Shown piece by piece: positions 53,895 through 64,000 of a stretch of DNA of 64,000 nt (position 1 is the stretch's first letter; each line of letters opens with the position of its first letter). The notes below the pieces were generated by a model. That model worked only from the letters and a program-made list of their open reading frames with translations, made no database searches and was not told the origin of the DNA. Source of the stretch: Mycoplasmataceae bacterium. Lineage in GTDB: Bacteria > Bacillota_I > Bacilli_A > Mycoplasmatales > Mycoplasmoidaceae. The translations under genes and the position numbers were made by a program. The stretch covers positions 1-64,000 of the forward strand of contig JAHHTH010000005.1 of the NCBI GenBank assembly GCA_020024755.1. The letters run 5' to 3'.

Positions 53895-56867
53895 TTAATA
53901 CTTATTTCTTTTCTTTCCGTAGACAGTTACTATGGTGGCGATAATTGGAATTAAAATTACAATTACAATGGTAATTCAAAATCCAACTTTATAAATTCAA
54001 TTAAAGATACTTAAATCTATCTTTCTAAAATATCTTATGTTTGTTGCATCTTCTCTTGATGGTAAATTATTATCTACTTGATATCCACTAGTAGTTACAT
54101 AGAAAGGTTTATATTGATTTACATATCAACCATTTTGATCATAATATTGATTAACACTAGCAATGAAAACAGCACCATCTTTAATTTGAGATTTTAATAC
54201 AATATTTACTTTTGTTTTGGGAGGTAATATATACTTAGGATTTGAGCTAATATCATTCACAATATCTAGCTGTAATTGTTTAAATGCTTCACTATCCTTT
54301 GAAGGAAACTTTTCATTCTTTCCAATATTCATAACGATATCACTTAAATTACTTGGTGATTGAAGCTTAAAATCTATTATTTTTATAGATGATTCCGTAG
54401 TTACTTGTTTAATATTATTATCAACATAACAAATGTTTATTGATACTCCTAAAGTAAGTATTCCATCTTTAGCACTAGATGATTTTTTATTAAAAGATAA
54501 TTGAATATTTTCTTCTGTTATTTTTGGTGGCACAAAAAGGAATATTTCATTAATATGTTTTAATACAAAGTCATTTAATGAATAAGGATCAACTTCGTTT
54601 AATGTTTTAGTGCTATATTCACTTAATTCAGATTCTTTTTTTACTGAATAAACTACACCGTCAATTGGTTGTGTATTCTTTCAACCTGAAGGATGTGTTG
54701 AATATGCAGTAACAACAATCTGTTTATTGCCATAAGTTTCAGAACCAATATCATCATAATATTTATTAGAAATAATAGTGAATGTAGCAGAGTATTTTGC
54801 ATAATATTGTGGGTTAGGACTAATAGTATTATCAATACTAATTGTTGCACTATTAGGAATTATTTTCTTTTGCTTTAATTCTTTATCTATTTCACTGAAT
54901 ATTAAAGATTTATTTTCATCCATTATTTCAATCTTATTATTTAAATTAAATGAATATTGATCAGGAGTTGGATTTTGTTTTGCAAATCCTGTGATAGTTA
55001 ACTTTCCACCAATTCTTTTTAAAGTATTAATTTCTCCATTGAAATAAACTTTATTTAGTGTCAAATCAATATCAACTTCACCTTGATTTGGTCTAGTGTC
55101 CAATATATCAACATGTAAATCACTTTTAGATATATCTGGTGGATAGTTAATATATAGATAATCTAATTTATTTAAAATCAAGGATTTAAAATCTATTCCA
55201 CCTAATTCGTTTGCAGTTCTATTAATGTATTGGCTATCAAGAATATTAATTGGTAGTGTACCAATGTTTCTTCACTTAGTGTTCTTTGTGTCAGGTGGAG
55301 TTTCAATTGGTTTTAAATTATTATCTAATAACATCCCATGTTTGTAGTCTAAATTAGGATCAATAATTCACATGTTTGTTGAATTATTTTGAAATACATA
55401 TATTCTTGAACCATCATAACTAGGAATTGGAACAAATCCAATAGAAGTGAATGAACTTCCTGGATCGTCAATATATGGAGCAATACATGGATAAATATTT
55501 ATAGCACTATTAGAAGCATTGTATCCTTCTCAATCTAATGTTAAATTATCATCATAGTGAAAGAAAAATTTATGCATTATGTCTAAGTCTATTCTCACAA
55601 TTACATTGCCTAAAAATTGTCCTGAATTAGAAATGGTATTCTTTGAATATAAATAAGCATATTTGCCTTGTAAAGAGGAAGCGATTACATTGTAATTTAT
55701 TTTAGTGCTCTTATTTACTTGTTCTTCCTTCACATTCAATGTTAATGAACGTTCTTCAACTGGATATTGTGCAGCATTAGTATCGATTGAAAAATTAAAT
55801 ATACGTTGGATAGTTTCAGTATTCATAATGGCAGATGCTTGGATCAAACCTGATTCATCAATATTTCCATATAATCATGTTGGTTGAGACAATAAATCTT
55901 TTTCATTTGCAGATTCACGAATTTGTACACCTAAATAATCTTTAGAATATATAAACTTTCATTCATCTGTAATATTATCTTTGGTTGAATATTCAACAGC
56001 ATATTCACGATAATCAGGAGTGAACAAGAATTGAAGCAAATGATACTTACCATATTGATAGAAAACAGTTGATTGTAACCTTCTTATATTTGAACCAGTG
56101 GAATATTTAAAATTACTTGGTGTCGAATTAATTGTAAGATCATTATTTAATTGAACAAAATAATCACCTTTTGTAATATTTCCAGATTCAATATAAGTAG
56201 ACAATTTAATGTATAAGACATTATCATGAACTAATTCTATTTGTGTTTTATCTAATAATGTTTTTACATAGTTTCATTTATCATCTATTGATGTGAAAGT
56301 TTGTCCAATACTTAATGAACAAATGTAATCAATATCAGGTGTAACTCAACCTGATACATCAGAAGTTTTATAGATTCCTTTAGTAGTATCAAAAGTAGTT
56401 AATGAAATATTGTAAGTATGATTTGCATCATTATAGCTTATTTTAGTCCCTACATAGCAATCTAAACAGTCTACATATGCAAAACTACTAGTATTATCAA
56501 AAGGTGAACTAGAGCTATCATTTTGGGCTAATTCTAAGTTGCTATTAGTTAGCAAATAAGGTTTACTGTTTAAATCAGAAGATCATAGATAAGTAGAAAA
56601 TAAAATGTTATTTTGTCCAGCACTAAAGTACTTTGCTAGATTCATGTTATTTGGATAGTATGTATATGATGGATTAGGACTTAAAAAATTAACAGATTGA
56701 CATGCATTATTTTCTTTATTAAATCCAACCTTATTATAATTAGTTCATGCTTGTTTTATTAATGAAACATTTATTGGTGAAGTTAAACTATATCAACTAG
56801 TAGCGCAACTAACTACTATTGATAATAATCCTATAGAACAAAACAATATCTTATTTCATTTTTTCAC
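53895..56867 (-). CDS. Large lipoprotein with C-terminal membrane helix
   Basis: 990 aa. The signal peptide MKKWNKILFCSIGLLSIVVSC ends in a lipobox with Cys21 as the lipid site. It has a long Ser/Asn/Thr-rich extracellular region and a second hydrophobic segment (VGFWITIVIVILIPIIATIV) just before a basic tail, so the protein is probably anchored twice. The start is a GTG at 56867; nearby ATGs are out of frame. Many UGA codons are Trp. No enzyme motif seen. Confidence 0.8.
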
Positions 56868-56927
56868 ATTTTAATTATATAGTTTTAATTTAATTAAAAA
56901 TTAATAGAATGTTGCAAATAGAAATAC

Positions 56928-58094
56928 TTATTTATCTAGGACTAAATGACCATTAATTACATGTTTGTAAACATTTATATCTTCATCTACTAAAATGAAG
57001 TTTGCTGGCTGATTTAAAACTAGATCTCCATAGTTTGCTGGCAATGAAAGATTTCTTGCATTGTTATATGAACTTACTCTAACTAATTCATTTCAACTAC
57101 ATTGAGAATATTGTTTAAAATGTTTTACAAGAAAGTTGTAACCACAACAACTTCCAGCTAATGTGTTTGTTCCTTTTAAGTAACATCAATTATTTCTCTT
57201 TTCAATATCTAATGTACCTAATTTATAAGTACCATCTTTTAATCCTTTTGAGTCTAAACAATCTGATACTACACCAATATTGTTTGCACCAATAATGTTG
57301 AATGTAGTGTGAATTACTTCATTAGTAGTATGAACACCATCGCTAATTAATTCAATTATTGTGTCCTCAGTGTATTGTTTATCTAATACTGCATTAACAA
57401 TCCCCATGTCTCTGTGATTAAAACCACTCATTGCATTATATAAATGAATTACTCTTTTAGCACCTGCATCAAAACAATCGCATGCTTGTTGGTAATTAGC
57501 ATTACTATGGCCTAAGGCAAAAATTAATTTATCACTATATTTTTTCATTAGCTCTAGATTATTATGTTCTTCAGGTGCAATAGCAACAACAATAGGAATA
57601 TTAATTTGATCTATTGCAGTATCTAGAAATTTAGTATCAAGAGGTATTAGAACTTTTTCATCATGGGCACCTTTCTTTTTAGGTGAAATAAAGGGTCCTT
57701 CAAAGAATCAAGCACACATCTTTGGTTTAGTAGGATCTTGCGATTTTTGTAAGTATTGATTAATTTGCTTTACGATTGTATTTAATTTTTCTAAACTAAG
57801 GCTTACATTGGTTGGCACATAAGCGCCAACACCTTCATTAACTATTCCTTGTAAATATTGATCTAATTTTTTGTTGAACTCAGTAGAGTTATTAAAATCA
57901 TCAAAACTCATAGCATATCCGCCATGAGTATGTGTGTCTATAAATGATGGCATAAGAATTAAGTTATTGCAATCTATGCCATCTTTATTTGTGTTACCTT
58001 CTTGAATAGCAATAATGTTACCATGATCATCTAATTCTAGATATCCATGGATTGTTTTATCTTTTGTTACTATTCTTGCATTCTTATAAATCAA
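56928..58094 (-). CDS. nagA: N-acetylglucosamine-6-phosphate deacetylase
   Basis: 388 aa. Metal-binding DTHTHGGYAM, FFEGPFISPKKKGAH (catalytic Glu region), LGHSNANYQQ and HLYNAMSGFNHRD are all NagA motifs, followed by LISDGVHT. It removes acetate from GlcNAc-6-P in amino-sugar use. The start is the TTG at 58094 with GAGG six bases upstream. It overlaps nagB by 11 bases. UGA codons are Trp. Confidence 0.95.
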
Positions 58095-58794
58095 CGTCAA
58101 CCTCAGAATCAATAATGATTGTTACATTTGGATGGTTAACTAAAATTGTAGCAGGTACATCTGGATTAAATTCTTTTGCTTTTAGTAATTTGTTAATAGC
58201 ATATGATTTATCATCTCCAAAAGCTAATAAAACAATTTCTTTTGCTTTCATAATTGTTTGTAATCCCATTGAGTAAGCTTCACGAGGAACTTTTTTTACC
58301 TTACCTTCAAAGAATTTATCAGCATTTACTTGAATTGTAGATTCATCAAGAGCTACAGTTCTAGTCAAAGAATATTCAGAACTTCCAGGTTCATTAAAAC
58401 CAATATGCCCATTTACACCAATTCCTAAGATTTGGAAATCAATTCCTCCAAATTCTTCAATTGTGTTATCAAATGTATTTCCTTTATTTGGGAAGTGAGT
58501 TTGAGATTCCTTAATCCCTAATGGTTTAAATAATCTTTCTTTCATGAAATAGTGATATGACATTGGACTACTTCAATCCATATCCTTATATTCATCTAAA
58601 TTGAATGTTACTACTTTATCTCATGAAGTATTGTTTTGCAAATGATCTTCAACTAAGAATTCATATAAATAAATTGGACTTGAACCGGTTGCTAATCCTA
58701 ATCTTAAATCAGGTTTAGCTTTTAGTCTTTCAAGTACCATATTAGCACCATAAACAGAACCTTCTTTTTTATTAGCAAATTTTAATACCTTCAT
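58084..58794 (-). CDS. nagB: Glucosamine-6-phosphate deaminase
   Basis: 236 aa. LGLATGSSPIYLYEFL is the phosphate-binding loop, FNLDEYKDM and GIGVNGHIGFNEPGS hold the catalytic Asp/His/Glu set. Converts GlcN-6-P to fructose-6-P and ammonia. GAGG precedes the ATG at 58794. First gene of the nagB-nagA pair. Two UGA codons are Trp. Confidence 0.96.
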
Positions 58795-58859
58795 AATTAC
58801 CTCTTTAATGATTAATTATATTAATTTTACTATTAATAATAAAGTTATTAACATTTGAT

Positions 58860-60152
58860 TTATACCAATGCTGTCTTTAATCTGGCAATAACAAAAGAGA
58901 AACCTCTCAATACATCATATGAGTATTGTTTATAAATAGAACCATTTATTTCGAACTTAGCTGAATATCCAGCTAAGTTTGTACAATATTGTGCCTTAGA
59001 AGTTGCATCAATTAAATCAGTATTTCTAGCAAATGATCATGGAAATGTACCAGCGGATAATGGAGGTAGAAAACTACTCTGTCTTGGAATATATGTTAAC
59101 TTAATCTTTTGCCCTGCTTGTACTGAATACATACTTTGTTGCGAAGTTCCAACATTTTGCAAAAAGAATTTTTTATTATTAACAGTATATTTTACAATAC
59201 CTTCAATAATACATTCATATTCTTGGCCACCATTTAATGGTTTAGAATAGTAGTTAATTTCAGTAAAGTTATCTTCAAATGTTTGATAGAAAACAAATCT
59301 AGCTTGTGCTACAAATTCTTCTTCCATTTGAGCAAATGTCATTTTAGCTAGATATTCATTCATTTGTGTTTCACTAATTAACCCGTTAGGATTAACTTGT
59401 TTTAATTTACCTTTTCACGATTTATAACCTTCTGGTGTTGGTAAATTAACAATAGGTGCAGAATCAAGTGGAGATACTTGTACACTTGGTGGTGGAACAG
59501 GTTGTGGTTGAGGCAGAGGTTGAGGAGATACTTCTCCACCACCATCTGGATCTTCAACAACTTTAAGAGTAATACGTGTAGAAGTTAGAGTAGTAGTTTT
59601 ATAAGATACTTTTACATAAACTTCTAAACCATTATCTTCTAATGTAGCATCTCTTAAAAACTCAAATGTAGTTTGCGAATTATCAATTGAATCCTTACCA
59701 TTTTTAACAATGTGTCATTCATATTTTACTAAGCTAGAATCTATTCCTTCAACTGGACTAACAAATGCTTGAATTTGAATTTGATCACCAACATAATATT
59801 CATCATATGAATTGTCTATAACTACTTCTGTAATTGTTGGTTCTTGTGGTGTTGGTTTTGGAGGAGTAATTGGTCCTGGTTCTGGATCTGGATGAGGTGC
59901 AGGATTTGGTGGGTTAATTGTACCAGTATCTGGATTTTGATCTGGCTTAGGTTCTATCGGTTGATTAGGAGAAGTGGAAATATCAGGATTTGAATTAGAA
60001 GTTGGTGGTAAACTAGGTTTATTATCTCCTTCTATTTTATTATTATTTTCATTAATTTTTACTGTTGCTATAGTAGCAGCAGCTGCAGTTCCACCAACTA
60101 GTACAAAAGCAGTTGAACACACTACTATAGTTTTGATTCATTTAAACACCAT
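58860..60152 (-). CDS. Pro-rich membrane-anchored surface protein
   Basis: 430 aa. An N-terminal hydrophobic segment (IKTIVVCSTAFVLVGGTAAA) serves as signal or anchor; Cys at residue 13 is not in a standard lipobox. A Pro-rich spacer (PPNPAPHPDPEPGPITPPKP) follows, then an Ig-like beta region (ITEVVIDNSYDEYYVGD), a second Pro/Gln/Val spacer and a C-terminal globular domain. The ATG follows GAGG. Surface location is inferred. Confidence 0.75.
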
Positions 60153-60164
60153 AATACAACCTCA

Positions 60165-61550
60165 TTATTTCTTAAATTTCTTTACAAAATTTATTAATCT
60201 TTTAGTTTTATTATAATCAATATCATTATTAATGAATTTGATTGGAATATTGTATCTACTATTATTATAAATAACTGGTTTTATAAATGAGAAAGATTTG
60301 AAACTGTATTCACCGTGATAAACTCCAGTTCCACTAGTATAAACTCCACCAAAAGGAAGGTTACTATTTGTTAAGTGAATTACACTATCATTTACACAAT
60401 ATCCACCTGCATTTATATGATTTAAAAAGTAATCTATTTTATTCTTATCTTTTGAATAAATATAAGCAGCTAATGGTGAGTTATCTATACCATTAATTAT
60501 TTCTACTATTTGTTCAATAGTTTTGTTAGTTTTAGCGATAAATAATATTGGACCAAATAGTTCTCCATAATTACCTAATTCAGTGATAGGTAATTCAATG
60601 ATAGTTGGTTCAATCATTAGTGTCTTTTTATTATAGTTTCCGCCATAGATAATTTGAGTAGAATGTTGCTTGATAATTTTTACTAATCTATCAAATGTTT
60701 GTTCATTTATTATCTTAACCATATTTTGGTTTTTAATTACATCAGGATATTGTTTATATGTAGATAGTGATAGATTAGTTGCAAAGTTATCTATTGCTTC
60801 ATTGTAAATAATGTAATTTATACCAACACAAGTTTGACCGCCATTAAGAAATTTAGATCATACTATTCTGTCATAAATGGACTTATTAATTACTTCATCT
60901 ATTACTAGTGGACATTGACCTCCTAATTCAGTAACATAATCAATATTTCTTTTTACACATTCTGCCTCAATTATTTTCCCAACTTTTGTACTTCCAGTAA
61001 AGAATATCATATTAGGTTCATACTTGTAAATATCATCATAATTATTTAAATCTTTGTCTTCAATTGTACTTACATATTTTGATTGGAAAGCAAAGTCAAT
61101 TATCTTGTCCATTGCTTTGTTAATATTTGGTGTTTGATTCGAGTATTTAATTAAGACTTTATTACCAGCTGCAAGTGCACCTGCTAATGGAATAAAACAA
61201 AGGTTAAATGGATAATTAAACGGAACTATAATTAACACTTTGCCTTTTGGTTTAGCGATTAGTTTAGATTTTGTACCAAATACTTGATATGAACTCTTCA
61301 CTTTTTTAGGTTTCATTCATTGCTTTAAATGTCTTATTTGATTTTCTATTTCGCTGATAGCTTCACTTATTTCACATAAGTAAGTTTCTTTTGGTGATTT
61401 GTTAAGATCCTTAACAAATGCTTTAAGCACATCTGTTTCATATTTTAGAATAGCTTCTTTTAATATTTTTAAAGCATTGATTCTATCTTTGTAATTTGGA
61501 ATGTGTTTATCATTGTCTTGTTGTTGTTTTATCTTTTCTATCTTTGTCAT
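60165..61550 (-). CDS. NAD(P)-dependent aldehyde dehydrogenase
   Basis: 461 aa. Catalytic Glu208 (TELGGQCP) and Cys241 (NGGQTCVG) are in place, with the cofactor loop FFTGSTKVGK and the VPFNYPFN segment. The length and C-terminal NLPFGGVYTSGTG motif fit class 3-like enzymes (fatty or aromatic aldehydes). AAGGTGG precedes the ATG. It is 107 bases from the divergent rpiB. Confidence 0.92.
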
Positions 61551-61657
61551 ATTCCACCTTAAATTAATTTTAATTGAATTTAATAATATAAATTAATAAA
61601 GATAAAGTTTCAATATATGCTACCATTAATATTGTTAATATAAGGACTAAAGGGAAT

Positions 61658-62092
61658 ATGAAATACTCAAAGATATATATTGCTAATGATCATTCTGCTG
61701 TAGAAGTGAAGAATGAAGTAAAAAAATACTTAGAAGATAAAGGATATGAAGTTAGGGATTTAGGTACTAATAAAACTGATTCTGTTAACTATGTTGATTA
61801 CGGAGACAAATGTGCTCTAATGGTACAAAAAGATCCAGAAGCATTAGGTATAGTTATTTGTGGTACTGGTATTGGAATTAGCATTGCAGCTAATAAACAC
61901 AAAAATATTAGATGTGCTGTTTTATATAATGAAAATGTTGCTAGACTAGCTAAGCAACACAATAATGCTAATATAATTTCATTTGGTGCAAGAGAAATGT
62001 CTCTTGAAGATATCTTTAAAAGAATTGACGCTTTCTTAGAATCTGATTTTGAAGGTGGAAGACACTTAAATAGAATTAACTCTATGAATTAG
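61658..62092 (+). CDS. rpiB: Ribose-5-phosphate isomerase B / LacAB family
   Basis: 144 aa. ANDHSAVEVKNEV opens with the phosphate-binding loop, and VICGTGIGISIAANK contains the catalytic Cys and Gly-rich loop of RpiB. Interconverts ribose-5-P and ribulose-5-P. The ATG follows AAAGGGA. Convergent with the NifU-like gene, two bases apart. Confidence 0.92.
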   Translation: MKYSKIYIANDHSAVEVKNEVKKYLEDKGYEVRDLGTNKTDSVNYVDYGDKCALMVQKDPEALGIVICGTGIGISIAANKHKNIRCAVLYNENVARLAKQHNNANIISFGAREMSLEDIFKRIDAFLESDFEGGRHLNRINSMN

Positions 62093-62094
62093 AA

Positions 62095-62346
62095 CTATTT
62101 TTTCTTTTCATTAATAAGTTTAATTCCCTTAATTTCAGGGAAGTTTTCTTTTAGAATACTTTCAATCCCATCATTATATGTATAATCTAAAAATTGACAA
62201 TCTACACATGCTCCTAATATTTTTAGGTGCACTATATTATCTTCATATTTAACAAACTCTAAATCACCACCATCTTGGTTTACATAAACTCTAAGTGATT
62301 CAATTAAATCTATTATGTCTGCAGTTATGTCGTTTTTAGTTTCCAT
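62095..62346 (-). CDS. NifU-like C-terminal domain protein
   Basis: 83 aa. YVNQDGGDLEFVKYEDNIV and GACVDCQF match the NifU C-terminal scaffold domain with its CxxC, which carries transient Fe-S clusters. The rest of the ISC system is not in view. Confidence 0.88.
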   Translation of the reverse strand: METKNDITADIIDLIESLRVYVNQDGGDLEFVKYEDNIVHLKILGACVDCQFLDYTYNDGIESILKENFPEIKGIKLINEKKK

Positions 62347-62354
62347 ATTAATCC

Positions 62355-62624
62355 TTATTTAACTATTATAGTTAATACCGATATTCGATCTATTGCAATA
62401 AAATGAACTACAATCTCGATAACTTTTCCTTTGTAAACGGTTGAATAAATGTGCTTACCTTCTGATTCATAAGCATAATGAGCTTTTTGAATTAATTCAC
62501 GTAGGTTTGCTTCAAAAACTAATGTAGATTTATCAACACCAAAATCAAGCCTTTGTTTAGCTCTTTCCATGGCATGAGCTGTTATTCCAATATTTTGTAG
62601 CTTAATAGATTTTAAAGAGTTCAT
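62355..62624 (-). CDS. Conserved small protein, 89 aa
   Basis: Not recognised. Begins MNSLKSIKLQNIGITAHAM with HAMERAKQR as a helix resembling DUF4258-like small nucleases, and ends in two strands. The ATG overlaps the yebC stop (TAATG). Eight bases separate it from the NifU-like gene. Confidence 0.65.
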   Translation of the reverse strand: MNSLKSIKLQNIGITAHAMERAKQRLDFGVDKSTLVFEANLRELIQKAHYAYESEGKHIYSTVYKGKVIEIVVHFIAIDRISVLTIIVK

Positions 62625-63337
62625 TACCCTTCTATATTATCACAATTACTTACAACTCATTGAATATCATCGTCATCATCACATTGTGCAATAAAACGTT
62701 CATATAATGGTTTATTTTCTTCTGATATTTGAACTGTTGATTGAGGAATGTATCTAACTTCAGCTGATAAACATTTAATTCCAGCATTTTCTAAAGCTTC
62801 ATTAACTGGTAAGAATTGGTTAGGCTTAGCAGTTAAGATGTAGCAATCTTCATCATCAACTAAATCTAAAATTTCATTATTCATAGTAGCTTCTAGAATT
62901 TGATCTTCATTGTATTCAGCCTTGTCAATAACAAATTCACTTAATTCATCAAATAACATCATTACACTATTAGGTTTTGCAATGTTACCGTGAAGTTTAG
63001 AAAAATACCCTCTTACTGCACTAATAGTTCTTTGTTCATTATCAGTTAAAGCTTTAATGATAATCCCCATTCCATTAGGACCATATCCTTCATAGAAAAG
63101 TTCTTTTAAAGTTGAAGCATCTTTTGATGCACCACTAATATTCTTTTGAATAGAATCACGTGATAAGTTATTTTGTAAAGCTCTTACAATAGCTGCTTTC
63201 AATCTAGGGTTAGCTTCTGGATTAGGACCACCAATTTTAGCTGCAGCCTTAATTTCCTTAGCACACTTCATTCAAAGCTTTGCTTGTTGTTGTTGTTTTT
63301 TATTAATACCTGATGCAATTAAATGTTTACGTGGCAT
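62624..63337 (-). CDS. yebC: YebC/PmpR family protein
   Basis: 237 aa. The start (MPRKHLIASG with a Gln run), FYEGYGPNGMGIIIKALTDN, and MMLFDELSEFVID are the conserved YebC segments. Recent work ties the family to translation of proline-rich stretches; here it lies next to a Pro-containing structural gene. UGA codons are Trp. The C-terminal DDDDIQ is acidic. Confidence 0.93.
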
Positions 63338-63339
63338 TA

Positions 63340-64000
63340 TTATAACTTCTTAGTTGGGATACCAACTAAAACTTTCTTTTGTTCTTGTTCTTCAGCTATG
63401 TCTTTGGTATTAATTTTGTAAACGCCAACTATATCTTGATTAGTTGATCTTTCTGAAAGTGGTTTAATGCTAATTGGTTTAGAAACTTGTGTACTAGTTT
63501 GTTCTACAGATGATTGAACAGATGCTTGTTGTGATTTGATTAATGTTGATTTAACTGTTGTATTAGGTTCAGCTGATACACTTGTTTGAGTGTGGTTAGT
63601 TTGGTTAAGGTTGATACTAACAGTTCTAGTTATATTAGCTTGAGTAGTTTGTGTTGCACTAACTGTTTTAGTTAATGTAGATTGAGCTGTTGTATTGATT
63701 GGTGATCTGTTAATCATATTTGCAGTTTGAACTGATTGACTAGCACTAACTGTTTGGTATGATTGAGCTGGTTTAGCAACATTAGCTTTTTTAATCAATA
63801 ATGGTTTAGCCATTGCAGGAGCATCTGATGTAGCAGCTTGTCTGTTTGACATGCCCATACTCATTCCCATACCCATTGGGTTTTGTCTTGCAGGAGCTTC
63901 GGTTTGTACTGAACCTTGAGCATTGAAGTTTTGACTCATGATACTACTTCTAGTATTAATTCCCATTGAGTTTGGTTTAGATTGTTGAATAGGAGATGAG
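63340..64000 (-). CDS. Low-complexity Gln/Thr/Ser/Met-rich protein (5' end outside)
   Basis: The frame is open to base 64000, so the start lies beyond the window. It has MGMGMSMGMSNRQ and many QT/SV/TQ-rich stretches ending KKVLVGIPTKKL. No domain visible. Composition resembles cytoskeletal or terminal-organelle proteins. Two bases separate its stop from yebC. Confidence 0.75.
   Translation of the reverse strand, partial: SSPIQQSKPNSMGINTRSSIMSQNFNAQGSVQTEAPARQNPMGMGMSMGMSNRQAATSDAPAMAKPLLIKKANVAKPAQSYQTVSASQSVQTANMINRSPINTTAQSTLTKTVSATQTTQANITRTVSINLNQTNHTQTSVSAEPNTTVKSTLIKSQQASVQSSVEQTSTQVSKPISIKPLSERSTNQDIVGVYKINTKDIAEEQEQKKVLVGIPTKKL

Noticed and set aside
1..64000. tRNA, rRNA or tmRNA genes
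   Set aside because: I scanned for the usual T-loop and SRP core sequences and recognised none.

Overview
The window comes from an AT-rich Mollicutes (mycoplasma-type) chromosome. The clearest evidence is that almost every housekeeping gene (tatD, tyrS, rsmG, rplS, lysS, nagA, aldehyde dehydrogenase, terminase and others) is only full length when UGA is read as tryptophan. There are no cell-wall genes. Start codons include TTG and GTG, and a proline/glycine/methionine-rich protein of the kind found in mycoplasma attachment or cytoskeletal structures lies at each end. I cannot name the species. The protein style suggests a relative of the pneumoniae/penetrans/iowae group, but that is weak inference.

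Region by region. (1) 1-8.6 kb is housekeeping: an ABC ATPase, tatD, tyrS, a ParA ATPase and rsmG in one tightly overlapping minus-strand run, then the rpsP-trmD-rplS operon with a clear promoter and terminators. A RelE/RHH toxin-antitoxin pair and a DEAD-box RNA helicase follow. (2) 8.6-14.9 kb is an accessory, defence-like island. It has a two-gene cassette (AlbA_2/COG2865-type ATPase plus DUF262 protein) behind three identical palindromes spaced exactly 40 bp apart. A fourth copy of the palindrome lies in front of a leucine-rich-repeat gene. It also has a single-polypeptide AbiEi-AbiEii-like fusion, a 29-bp-arm inverted repeat and a seven-copy AAAAATGTGTAA array. (3) 14.9-21 kb has lon, a riboswitch-controlled NCS2 purine permease, an AsnA-like protein without recognisable catalytic motifs, and lysS with a possible attenuator. 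(4) 21.1-27.3 kb has two convergent GNAT-like paralogues and a 1,506-residue membrane protein with no ATG start.

(5) 27.4-45.2 kb is mobile DNA. A DDE transposase unit, possibly flanked by a 10-bp direct repeat, lies against the 3' end of a compact, prophage-like element read on the minus strand. In transcription order the element has a winged-helix protein, an RHH protein, a tyrosine integrase, terminase, small Cys-rich proteins, portal, scaffold, major capsid, a capsid-associated protein, a 1,079-residue fibre-like protein, and several membrane-anchored or large unknown proteins. I see no polymerase, tape-measure or lysis gene. (6) 45.2-49.9 kb holds a 1,130-residue BspA-like LRR protein and a GNAT-like protein, overlapping and apparently co-transcribed with the integrase module. 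(7) 50-64 kb returns to the core genome: an APC amino-acid permease, a TDT-family transporter, rnhB, a large lipoprotein, nagB-nagA, a Pro-rich surface protein, an aldehyde dehydrogenase, rpiB, a NifU-like protein, yebC and a second structural-type protein running off the window.

Genes that work together: rpsP/trmD/rplS (ribosome and tRNA maturation); nagA/nagB (amino-sugar use feeding glycolysis); the purine riboswitch with its permease (nucleobase salvage); terminase, portal, scaffold and capsid (virion assembly and packaging); and toxin/antitoxin plus AbiE-like and AlbA_2/DUF262 units (stress or phage response, inferred).
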